Both the position numbers and the translations under genes were made by a program. This document shows positions 47,501-54,010 of a stretch of 64,000 nucleotides of DNA, one piece after another. This stretch comes from Mytilus trossulus (taxonomy: Eukaryota; Mollusca; Bivalvia; Mytilida; Mytilidae). Position 1 is the stretch's first letter, and each line of letters opens with the position of its first letter. Under the pieces are notes generated by a model. It had not been told where the DNA came from. It ran no database searches and was given only the letters and a program-made list of their open reading frames with translations. The stretch spans positions 36,416,566 to 36,480,565 of the forward strand of contig NC_086375.1 of NCBI RefSeq assembly GCF_036588685.1, in the 5' to 3' direction.

Positions 47501-50500
47501 CATTTTTAAATGACCGTCACTGATGAATCTTTGAAATCAAAATGCTCGTCTGGCGTACAAACTTTCAACCCTGGTATCTGAGATAAATGTGTTTCGTGTG
47601 TTTTTTTAGACTTTGATAGATTTCAAATTATGCATTACAAATGTACCGTGCTTTAACTGGTGTAAACTTTTCAATAAAACGTCTATGCTGTAGATATGAA
47701 TGGTGTTTGGGGCAATGGTAAAAGGTGTATTTTTTTTCTACCAATGTGGGTTATTTTGCGTGTTTTCTGTAAAGAGGAACTGTTTTGAATCCGCAAAGCT
47801 CTTCAACTTTGTACTTGATTTGCTTTAATTATATTTTGATATGAGCGTCTCTATGGTAAAAGATTGGTTTCTTTTCTATACAGTATGGAGGTACAGCGTA
47901 ATTGAGCAGTGTTACAGAATGATATATATGCTTCCGCAAATTTACAGATCTAATAAAGGCAACAGTAGTATACCGCTGTTCAAAACTCATAAATCCATGG
48001 AAAAAAAAACAAAATCGGGATATCAAACTAAAACCGAGGGAAACGCATTAAATATAAGAGGAGAACAACGACATAACACCGAAACGTAACACACACAGAA
48101 ACGGACCAAGCATCAGACAAAACACCACGAGAATAACAAATATAACATGAAAACCAAATACATGAATTTGGGATAGACAAGTACCGTGCCACGTCTTATC
48201 TCAATATCTCAAAAATAAGAGAAAACACAAACGACTCAACGTTTTGCGACACACACATAAAAATACAAAATATAACAATGGCATCTAACAATGTTGGGCT
48301 GTTATTATAACGAATTATAATACATGTATACATTTAATATCATTGTTTTTAGTTTAGACCTTCAAAATGCGTAATAGAATGCTTTTCATTATGAAAAATA
48401 GCATTATAGGTAAATTGTGTTTGATTAAGTTATTAACGGATTAATAACGATGAGGTATCGTAAGATTGATAGTTCGTTGTTTCTCGTTTAGTGGCAAAGT
48501 ATCGTAAGAGCATAAGTGCAATTAAGATGAGCACATGGATCACATATTGTATAGAAAATATTATTAATTAGAAGAGATTATGTATGAGTGTTTCTATGTA
48601 TGTATTATGTACTGATTTTGCAATGACTGACAATGTCAAATAAACCTTAAAATTTGCCTTTCATTTGTAAACCATAAAACAACAGACTACATTTATATAA
48701 ATTTATCAGCTTGGTAAAGAAATCGGAAGTAGATTATCCTTCAGATCTGTTACACAGGCTTCGTTTTCATATATATATACAGGCAACACATTAAATCACG
48801 ATTGGGTTTTGGGATTTTTTAAAGAAAAGGTTTTATCATATACTATTTTTAACTCATAACATAACATTTGTGCGCAAATGGGGATTAAAATGTGTTACGT
48901 TTGCGCGCAGTTTTTGATAACATTTGCCCACATTCTTTTTGCGGGTAACACATACAGGTGAATAAAGATGACTCTTATTTATAAGTATGCCTAAAAGTTA
49001 ATATGAATTTTGAATACACTTGTATATATATTGTATTTTTTTCATATTGAATTCTACCCTCTTACGGGAGGACGTAACAGCGGATAGGGGCGACGCTTAA
49101 TGACGCTGCGGGTGCGTAATAAAGCTTTTCTCATGTTGGAGTGAAAGAACACGGTCTAGAAAAAGAAAAAACGAAATACTAGTATACCAGTAATGGTTCT
49201 GTATCAATATCCCTTTCGAAAGAGTTTTAAAAGGAAGTTAGATATTGAAATTAATTCATTACTTACATTCCTCTAACATTGTCATTAAAGCCTTAAGTTT
49301 CATTAATATCTCTTTGTCATTCTTTGATCGACTCATCATGGCATTAAACGGTTCTGAAAATGTTTTCCTTCCAGATTGCTCGTCTACATCAAAAGCTCTT
49401 ATGTGAGGTGATGGTATCATTTCACATTGGATACTCTCTGTTTGTCCATTTGATGGTCCATTTGATGGTCCATTTTCACCGCCAGTCTCTTCACTAGACC
49501 TGCTTCCTGCTTGTATATTTTGGTCGTTTTTGACGGGTTCGTCTTTTTTGACAGGGTCATTTGATTTTCCATCTCCATCCGGTGAACCTTTTACAGAGGC
49601 AGATTCTTGGTTATCTTTAATATTAGATTTATCTGTAACTGTATCGGTTTTTGTGGGTAAGTCCTTTGTACCTTCATTTTTATTGTATGGACTTCTTTGG
49701 GCTGTCGCTGATGCATAGGATATAATTCCCAGAACCAAACCGAAAGCTGAAATTACGTCAAATCTATCAATTAACGAGGTTTATATTTAAAAAAAAAGTG
49801 TCTTTCTAGTATATGTAAACTAGTCAGTTGATCTATATTTCAATTTTGTTATGTAGTAAAACTATTTAGGCGTTAAAAAAATTCATACGAGAGAGATCGC
49901 AAGATACTGGTGTTACTTTGGGAAAAACGTCTACTACCTATATTCTAAAACATGTCTCGATAGTATTGTAAACAGTGTACTGCTTACATGCGTTATATCA
50001 AAAGAAAACATTTTGAATCAAGGGACTTAGGTGATGAATATCATTATGTTATGTCATGTAATGCTCTAATTCAAGAAAGAAAGAGGTTGTTACCATACTA
50101 TTGTACTCTTCGTCCAAATACTTATAAATATCAACAATTGATGAGCTCTAATAATTATATTGTTCTTGAAAAACTTTGTAGATTTATAAAAAATATAAAT
50201 GTGAGGGTCACTCCTCCTGGTTGGTTGTAATTTTTAAATTGTTATGTTTGTATTGTTTACATATGTGCTACACTATTTAATGTAATTGTTTAAATATTCT
50301 CTGTAACTATGTAATTTGTAGTTTAAAAGAAATAAAATTCATTCATTCATATTTCTTTCTACATGAAATATAACAAGCATTATGCAGTCCGATCTTAATG
50401 TTATGAGAAATACAAGTCCAAAGCTCGTAAATACTATGTATTATGGTAGAATATTAAAATATAAAAAAATTAACAACACATTTCTTCATATTATATATTT

Positions 50501-52159
50501 TTTCTCTAAAGATTTTTTGTTTTATTCTGAACAAAATGCAATTCAAATTTAATTGATTGAGGGGGAAAGAATGTAACAGGTTTTTAAATTGTGTTCTTAT
50601 TTGTGCGTGTGTCGATTCCATCGTAATTTTTCTGCTCATGATGGTAAGAATGTTTTTTTTAAATTAGTTAAACCCAAACAGCTCTCAAATATTATCTTTA
50701 CTTATATCCAACATGGTTCCTTTTGGTGAATAATGTGGTGGTGAAAGACATTCAGAAGTCCATATTTAATCATTGTTTTCTTCATCTGAACTCGGATGCG
50801 ATTTAGAAAGACTTGGTTGTGGCCAAACTGGCATAAACTCACCATCGATTAAAATTGAGAATGGAAATGGGGAATGTGACAAAGAGACAACAACCCGACC
50901 ATAGAAAAAATAACAGCAGAAGGTCACCAAAAGGTCTTCAATGTAGCGAGAAATTCCCGCAACCGGAGGCGTCCTTCAACTGGTCCCTAAACAAATATAC
51001 ACTAGTTCAGTGATAATGAACGCCATACTAATTTCCAAATTGTACACAAGAAACTAAAATTAAAAAAATACAAGACTACCAAAGGCCAGAAGCTCCTGAC
51101 TTAGGTCAGGCGCAAACTGAATGCGGCGGGGTTAAACATGTTAATGAGATCTCAACCCTCCCTCTATACCTCTAGCCAATGTAGAAAAGTAAATGCATAA
51201 CAATACGCACATTTAAAATTCAATTCAAGAGAAGTCCGAGTCTGATGTCAGAAGATGTAACCAAATAAAATAAACAAAATGACAATAAAACATAAAAAAC
51301 AACAGACTACTAGCAGTTAACTGACATGCCAGCTCCAAACTTCAATTAAACTGATTAAAAGATTATGATTTCATCATATGAATATCAGGCACAATCCTTC
51401 CCGTTAGGGGTTTAGTATCATATCATCATAACATATATGAGAAGAACATATCCCGTGTCATGCCAACAACTGTTTTTTTGGTGGTTTTTTTTATTGTATG
51501 ATTGTTTGATTGTTTGATTTATTTTCATTTGTTGCTAACAATTAAAGCGTCAGACTTTTTTTTAGTTTTCTTACTTCATAAAAAGGAAATTGTAAATGTA
51601 TATATAACATCATTTCTCAAGTATGAACTAGCGAATATAAATAAGTTGCGGATACCAAATGAGTACTTGCAGAAAAAGCAATGAAAGTCTATGTTTTGCT
51701 TTGGAAAACCATAAAAAAAAAATTGCCACAAAAAAAGAAGGTGCACATTTAATTATGTACAAGATTCGGAGAGAAAATTTATCAAATTCGGAGAAGCATC
51801 GGGAAATAATGCAAATATGCACTGTAGTGTTATTGATGTGACAATTCCATGTCATTCAAAAACTAAACCTTAAAATAATAAAAAAAAAAAAAAAAAAAAA
51901 AAAATATAAAAAAATAGCAAGCGACCGAGAAGCAGTGGCGAACTGCTTAAAAAACGATTAATATAAATGTCCTACATGTATATTAAACTTGAGAAAGCGA
52001 CACTAAAGTCGGGTGTAAGAAAAATTTAAAAAAAATCATATTCATTTAAAAATAAATTCTGATCTAAAAAAAAAAGTAGATAAATACGTGTATCTCAATT
52101 CAAAGCGCCAATACCATACAAAAACAATGAATAGTCTTACCTATCCACTTCGATAGCAT
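18094..52159 (-). CDS. Mesothelin/stereocilin-like secreted protein, 23 exons, 3' end missing
   Basis: Exons in transcript order: 52141-52159, 49267-49746, 46973-47151, 45798-45947, 44279-44445, 43342-43525, 42113-42240, 41738-41849, 39591-39791, 37957-38001, 36949-37131, 36348-36491, 34056-34180, 32514-32643, 31861-32051, 31111-31204, 25982-26206, 23358-23539, 22450-22602, 21481-21629, 20196-20338, 18816-18913, 18094-18274. All junctions are GT/AG and all phases agree if one base is added in exon 17. The product is about 1,221 residues so far. It has a signal peptide, a charged linker to about 120, a helical, Cys-containing region at 166-844, a furin-type RKKR at 914-917, and repeats of the pattern G-x-W-T-x2-T-L...G-L-x2-E-x2-S-L at 920-1221. 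These resemble the mesothelin/stereocilin/otoancorin superfamily, which are superhelical extracellular, often GPI-anchored, adhesion or matrix proteins. The last exon ends in phase 1, and I found no terminal exon (stop or GPI tail) downstream. Family call moderate; gene model strong. Confidence 0.75.
18411..18560 (+). repeat. Dispersed repeat carrying a hammerhead-like motif, subfamily B
   Basis: Sequence related to the 25040-25600 repeat: a block with ctttttggaccttttggatt precedes the motif, and attggtaccgttaatttt follows it. It lies in intron 22 of the mesothelin-like gene, antisense to it. Confidence 0.6.
18488..18531 (+). ncRNA. Type I hammerhead ribozyme-like motif, subfamily B
   Basis: This 44-nt motif folds as follows. 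Stem I pairs GCATCA with TGGTGC (6 bp including one G-U). The core CTGAAGA fits CUGANGA. Stem II is GACA/TGTC around TGTAT, then GAAA. Stem III is the very short self-complementary ATGCGCAT, followed by C17, giving an AUC cleavage triplet. Helices I, II and III differ from subfamily A by paired, compensatory changes. A stem III without a real loop would favour action as a dimer, as known for short-stem-III hammerheads. Activity is untested. Confidence 0.65.
19860..20155 (+). repeat. Dispersed repeat with GGAC-rich 3' part
   Basis: Contains agtacacggatgcccc, a variant of tctatgttcagtagaccgtg, aaacttgtgttaaaactcta, then agcgggacagacgaactaac and a final gggcata. Further copies are at 22612-22915, 23838-24278 and 60645-60980. 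The GACG/GGAC run inside varies in length between copies. Confidence 0.75.
21275..21375 (+). repeat. Divergent SINE-like family A copy
   Basis: Retains agccgtacggtgacctaaag, gttgttaacatgatcgc and ttgtcttatttgcaatcatg, the order seen in family A, with several substitutions. Confidence 0.55.
21935..22262 (+). repeat. Dispersed repeat, GGTATAGGGGGAGGG family
   Basis: Starts gaggtataggggga, then aaccccgccgcattttttgc, aagtcaggagcctctggcct, cactgaactagtatatattt, aggacgcctccgggtgcagg and ggtcgggttgttgtctcttt. A near-complete reverse copy lies at 50860-51190. Partial or divergent copies are at 11520-11700, 32665-32830 and 59255-59550. Non-coding. Confidence 0.8.
22612..22915 (+). repeat. GGAC-rich dispersed repeat, copy 2
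   Basis: Same block order as the copy at 19860, with a longer gacagacggacacacggatg stretch, ending in ctatcgtagatggggcata. It lies in intron 18 of the mesothelin-like gene. Confidence 0.75.
23838..24278 (+). repeat. GGAC-rich dispersed repeat, copy 3, with internal duplication
   Basis: The front half of the repeat occurs twice in succession. The blocks tgtactaagtttcaagttga and gttgattggacttcaacttc appear at about 23957 and again at about 24128, about 170-190 bp apart, before a single GGAC-rich end. An internal tandem duplication of one copy. Confidence 0.7.
25143..25186 (+). ncRNA. Type I hammerhead ribozyme-like motif, subfamily A, intact core
   Basis: Stem I pairs GCGTCA with TGGCGT (6 bp with two G-U). 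The core CTGATGA is canonical. Stem II is GTCT/AGAC around TTTGT, then GAAA. Stem III is the short ACGC/GTGU self-pairing stretch, then C17, giving a GUC cleavage triplet, the one preferred by natural hammerheads. Every invariant core position I know (C3, U4, G5, A6, G8, A9, G12, A13, A14) is present. Short stem III suggests activity as a dimer or in a tandem transcript. Confidence 0.72.
25509..25552 (+). ncRNA. Hammerhead-like motif, subfamily A, core mutated (A14C)
   Basis: Same 44-nt layout as the copy 366 bp upstream. Stem I GCGTCA/TGACGT is better paired and stem II is identical. GAAA is changed to GACA, which replaces the invariant A14 and should abolish cleavage. The GUC triplet is intact. 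Confidence 0.65.
25982..26206 (-). CDS. Exon 17: furin-site exon with apparent 1-base deletion
   Basis: The acceptor is excellent (a C/T-run, then tttttgtcag). The first 18 codons read openly from phase 0. After the A-rich stretch near 26152-26160 that frame reaches a stop about 40 codons later. The frame one base over is open, acidic/basic and protein-like through TDEEKTMEKEAEIDYSG to SRKKRSV, and it meets the next exon in the right phase. Exon length 225 becomes 226 with one added base, and only then do the phases on both sides agree. Either the assembly lost an A in an A-run or this allele is broken. RKKR just before the exon end fits a proprotein-convertase site, as in mesothelin precursors. 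Confidence 0.65.
27215..27815 (+). repeat. Diverged tandem satellite, about 120-145 bp x 4-5
   Basis: Recurring blocks are caagttctcaaacat (with variants), gaccctagggactacccc-like, tatttcatttgaatt, attgtcccatacatgaatat and gggatctcgaccgtta. They start near 27230, 27370 (partial), 27430, 27560 and 27670. It is in intron 16 and ends directly against a fragment of SINE-like family A (27800-27865). Short open frames in it are products of the repetition. Confidence 0.7.
28975..30705 (+). mobile_element. 5'-truncated LINE (L1/Tx1-like), copy 2, with 14-bp target-site duplication
   Basis: AACAATGGCATGTA occurs at 28975-28988 and 30692-30705. Between them, 28989-30691 holds the 3' part of ORF2, a 3' untranslated region of about 190 bp with AATAAA-type signals, and a short A-rich tail. 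It is in intron 16 of the mesothelin-like gene on the opposite strand. The clean duplication and long open frames suggest a fairly recent insertion. Confidence 0.88.
28989..30501 (+). pseudogene. LINE ORF2 C-terminal portion with one frameshift
   Basis: The first open block (to 30004) has the post-RT region, including TLGIYFG, an FGKNLIIKTLIVP block, FIWDNKPDKVKR and a GGLNMIDIRSYFTALKAMW block typical of L1/Tx1-like ORF2. The second (30010-30501) continues with a Trp/Lys-rich region and CNLC...DHFFILC, the zinc motif. The frames differ at an A6 run at 29977-29982, where one extra or missing A explains the break. The ATG at 28979 that opens the first frame lies in the target-site duplication, so it is host DNA. 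Endonuclease and RT catalytic domains are absent, so the copy is dead. Confidence 0.82.
31111..47151 (-). CDS. Exons 3-16: helical-repeat region of the mesothelin-like protein
   Basis: Fourteen exons of 45-201 bp encode residues 166-844. They are amphipathic-helix-rich, with recurring Cys and phrases such as GLSRSQI...AFKTYAKDLCEKCPW (exon 15), CVELGAVDISRVS...ICPWC (exon 14) and GYNRHQIRRIPDNVI (exon 9). These have the look of the short helical repeats of the stereocilin family. Exon 10 is only 45 bp. Most junctions are phase 0, the rest phase 2. A run of basic residues lies in exons 6-7. No transmembrane segment is seen. Neighbouring introns hold repeats, the 36-bp minisatellite (intron 8) and a hammerhead-like repeat. 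Confidence 0.7.
32665..32830 (+). repeat. GGTATAGGGGGAGGG-family repeat, 3' fragment
   Basis: Begins attatcactgaactagtata and continues gaaggacgattccgggtgc, atttctcgctgcattgcaga and ggtcgggttgttgtctctgt. Corresponds to the 3' half of the 21935-22262 copy. It begins immediately upstream of exon 14 of the mesothelin-like gene, close to its acceptor. Confidence 0.72.
33000..34050. other. Intron 13 sequence; fragment of the GAACAGCGGTATAC repeat
   Basis: A block gaatttcgaacagcggtata at about 33435 matches a block near 42590 and, reversed, one near 47965. The rest shows nothing I can name. Confidence 0.45.
35345..35560 (+). repeat. Dispersed repeat as in 13694-13831
   Basis: Shares gagcacctgagatcaccccc, ggttcgtgttgctac, ctatgttgtgtcatgtgttc, gccatggcgttg and tatctttcg blocks with the pair at 13694-14125. 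Intron 12. Confidence 0.68.
37200..37420 (+). repeat. Dispersed repeat as in 16990-17290
   Basis: Includes gtcatacaagtgataggtta, ccattttctacatgagaaaa, ggaatatgacagttgttat and agtatttttgtgatttttct. Related to 16990-17290 and 41110-41320. Confidence 0.62.
37567..37780 (-). repeat. SINE-like family B, reverse copy
   Basis: Carries gatgtggtgtgagggccaat, gtatggccttcaacacggag, gttggctcacaccgtacaac and aagctataaagggcccc, the reverse complement of the 16620-16785 copy and its 5' extension. Confidence 0.7.
38434..38582. mobile_element. Hairpin MITE with ~46-bp inverted arms
   Basis: The left arm agatggtttccgtgt...acgaaagtggccgcattcgt and gttcatcc is mirrored on the right by ggatgaacacggatgcggcc, actttcatttttga and aaaccatct. 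The loop is about 55 bp. It sits inside a broader repeat-like block (about 38190-38820) ending aatcggcccttaccggacct. Confidence 0.7.
39949..40372 (+). repeat. 36-bp purine-rich minisatellite, about 12 units
   Basis: Unit gatgaaaaggaggaggagga plus taaagataat. One frame reads Lys/Arg/Ile-rich (39935-40198, resuming at 40198), another reads Asp/Glu/Lys-rich. An indel near 40190 swaps which frame is open. The array lies in intron 8 of the mesothelin-like gene, so neither frame is expected to be translated. Confidence 0.85.
40441..40484 (+). ncRNA. Degenerate hammerhead-like motif, subfamily A
   Basis: CTGATGA and GAAA survive. Stem I (GAGTCA/TGTCGT) and stem II (GTCT/AGTT) have mismatches, so this copy is probably inactive. 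It directly follows the minisatellite in intron 8, and the trailing cctggtaccttgataact matches the repeat's 3' block. Confidence 0.5.
40630..40710 (-). repeat. Reversed fragment of the 13694-13831 repeat
   Basis: Shares ctgacaacgccatggct and agacaaacagacaaataata with the minus-oriented copy at 13961-14125. Confidence 0.6.
40900..41325. repeat. Dispersed repeat related to 16990-17290 and 37200-37420
   Basis: Contains gtcatacaagtaagaggttc, a pccacctttttcgacagaag-like block (41145), aaatgacagtttttatccaa and ccttggagttcggtgttttg. The order matches the related segments. Non-coding. Confidence 0.5.
47461..47590 (+). repeat. Hammerhead-bearing repeat, degenerate copy (motif 47514-47556)
   Basis: CTGATGA is kept and stem I CGTCA/TGGCG still pairs, but stem II and the GAAA element are eroded. 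The flank gcgtacaaactttcaaccct and ggtatctgaga fits the repeat. A further 5' portion of the same repeat, without the core, ends at about 47852 with atatgagcgtc. Confidence 0.5.
47925..48300 (-). repeat. Dispersed repeat, GAACAGCGGTATAC family, reversed
   Basis: Starts aaaggcaacagtagtatacc, gctgttcaaaactcataaat, then an A-rich stretch with acgacataacaccgaaac and ttgcgacacacacataaa. Shares its first block with segments near 33430 and 42590. Non-coding, intron 2. Confidence 0.65.
49267..52159 (-). CDS. Exons 1-2 of the mesothelin-like gene: signal peptide and charged linker
   Basis: Exon 1 (52141-52159) encodes MLSKWI plus one base. It joins exon 2 (49267-49746) to give MLSKWIAFGLVLGIISYASA, a typical signal peptide with cleavage expected after ASA. 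An upstream in-frame ATG at 52183 would add eight residues. I prefer the second start because it puts the hydrophobic core right behind a Lys. Exon 2 then encodes about 140 residues rich in Lys, Asp, Ser, Asn and Gly, with a short GPSN repeat, which is probably disordered and extracellular. The exon 2 donor is GAAT|gtaagt. The 2.4-kb intron 1 holds a LINE fragment and a reversed dispersed repeat. Confidence 0.72.
49985..50351 (+). pseudogene. 3' end of another LINE (RT C-terminal tail)
   Basis: The 80-residue frame at 49988-50230 has the LGDEYHYVMSC...RKRLLPYYC pattern. It resembles the C-terminal Cys/His tail after the RT domain of CR1/L2-type non-LTR elements. It is followed by about 100 bp of 3' sequence, AATAAA and the tail ATTCATTCATTCAT, a microsatellite-type LINE end. 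Plus strand in intron 1, opposite to the host gene. Confidence 0.65.
50860..51190 (-). repeat. GGTATAGGGGGAGGG-family repeat, near-complete reverse copy
   Basis: Reads attgagaatggaaatgggga, acaaagagacaacaacccga, ggaggcgtccttcaactggt, agctcctgacttaggtcagg and ggcggggttaaacatgttaa, through to ctctatacctctagcc. Reverse complement of 21935-22262 over its whole length. Confidence 0.82.
51880..51903. repeat. Poly-A tract
   Basis: A run of about 24 A with one adjacent interruption. The corresponding site in the second copy (about 53170) has a shorter A-run. Confidence 0.85.
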
Positions 52160-52183
52160 TTTTGTAGTTCCCAGATTTAGCAT

Positions 52184-52260
52184 TGAGGCTTCATTTTATA
52201 CTGCTCCGAGCCTGTAACGGAATATGATCGATAGACCCGTTATTTTATAATGAATTATTA
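52184..52260 (-). promoter_or_regulatory. Possible core promoter of the mesothelin-like gene
   Basis: A TATA-like TATAAAAT lies on the minus strand at 52242-52249, about 83 nt upstream of the preferred ATG. Between them is ccgttacag (about 52212-52220), which could instead be a 3' splice site for an upstream non-coding exon. I cannot decide between the two from sequence alone. Confidence 0.3.
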
Positions 52261-53489
52261 AAGGTTGAAATCACATTAAAAATTAGAGACAACACTTGAT
52301 ATGTTTTCGTTCAATTTAAAAATTTAGCTGACACAATGAATTTAATAACACAAGTAGCACATAATGCAAGGTGTCTTTAATATTTAAAATTAACAGGCCA
52401 TTGCATAAAGATACAATAAGTTAATTAAAAATTAGTTGACCACTTATCTATTTTCGGTTAAGGAATTTTAGAGAGAAAATAGAAGATAACAAAAAGCAAT
52501 TTAATGTGCTGATAAAAACGTGAGTGATGATACTACAAGAATATGTAGGTATATAAAGATAAACAATATGCAACAAAGCAAAGTACTTGGGTCCAATTTG
52601 CTGTGTTGATGCATATAATAGGAGATAGATAAGGTTCAAAATCAAATCTGCTAGCTAAAGTTTTGAGAGAACAGTATAGGATAACCCCAAATCGGGAATG
52701 GACGTGTCTCACTGCAAGCAATCAATATGTGGTCAAACTCCTGATATATCCTGCATATGCTTTTGCTATTTGACTGACTGTTGCAATATAAAATGGGAAA
52801 TTCCATGATTGGAAAAATAATTCTATCAGCAGTCATCAAATTTTGAATTTCTTACTTCATGAATAGAAAATTATAAATATATCTATAACATCATTTTTCA
52901 AACATAAAATAGCGAATATATATTATTGAGTTGCGGACACCAAATAAGTACTTCCAGATAAAGCAATGAAAGTCCAATTTTTGCTTTGGAAAATCCCCCA
53001 AAAATCAATGGTACAAAAACAGACAAAAAAGGTGCACAATTTCATTATATGAAAGATTTGGTTGAGAGATAGTTTGTCAAATTCGGAGAACTGGCCGTCA
53101 TACAAATGTGCACTCAAGTGTGAGGATATCACAAATTATGTGTTATTCAAAAACTAAAGTCAAAAATTATAAAAAAAAAAAATCAAATAGCAAATGACCC
53201 AGAAGAAGTGGTGGAATGCTTCAAAAAAAAAGAGGAAGAAGTGTGAATGTCCTACAAAAAGCAATAGAATGGGCTGATAAAAATATGAGTGATGATACTA
53301 CAAGAATATGAAGGTATATAAAGATAAACAATATGCAACAAAGATAAGAACTTGGGTCAATTTTCTGTTTTGATGCATATAATTGCATGGTCAAATTTTG
53401 TTCAATTTAACATCAAATTTTGAATAATCAAAAGACATCATCAACATAGTGGAAAACAAAGATAAAAGATTATGCAAGGTTTTTTTTAT

Positions 53490-54000
53490 ACCAAATATCA
53501 TTGACCTTCCACTAGTGGTTCTCTATAAAATGACCTAATCACAAAATTATAGATGTAAAGAAAGCAAAAGTTTCAAAGTCAATAGCCCCATGACTGAGGG
53601 GGCAGGGCCAAATAATCTCCATAGAATGAGACGAGCCCATGCTAATGCAACTACATACCAAATATGATTGACCTACTACTTGTGGTCTCCAACTTACTAG
53701 ACCTAATAACAATCTAATACATTGTTCACACTGGCACTGCCACCGGAAACAGCACCCCTAATATACCTACTATAACCCCTGGTTTTCTTTGTCCCTATGC
53801 ATTGGGAAATTTTGATAGATATAAGAGATTTGGTATGTCGTCTTTCAAGCATTATACATACAACTTTTTCCAGATTTTATATAAATTTTATCTATCTGTC
53901 AAGTTAATATTTCTATCAATTTCAACAATAAAAATAAAATTAAATGGATGCTCCTTAAATTTTATATTACATAATTAATTTTTAAAACCAGATGCTTCGC
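53490..54000 (+). repeat. Repeat-like block, non-coding
   Basis: Two related stretches, taccaaatatcattgacctt...ctagtggttctc and taccaaatatgattgaccta...cttgtggtctcc, about 165 bp apart, indicate an internal tandem arrangement. Lies between exon 1 of the mesothelin-like gene and the TIR element. Confidence 0.5.
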
Positions 54001-54010
54001 AGGGCGTAGC

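Larger units (their letters stand above)
51560..53390. repeat. Tandem duplication around exon 1 of the mesothelin-like gene
   Basis: The block at 51560-51976 (ttgcggataccaaatgagta, aagcaatgaaagtctatgtt, ttcaaaaactaaa) reappears at 52845-53254. The block at 52491-52625 (gtgatgatactacaagaata, gataaacaatatgcaacaaa) reappears at 53256-53390. In the second copy the two blocks are joined directly at cctaca/aaaagcaat. In the first they are separated by 514 bp (51977-52490), which contains exon 1 and the putative promoter. Copies are roughly 80-85% alike by eye. Confidence 0.72.

Noticed and set aside
49530..49718. Plus-strand open frame
   Set aside because: Antisense shadow of exon 2 of the mesothelin-like gene.
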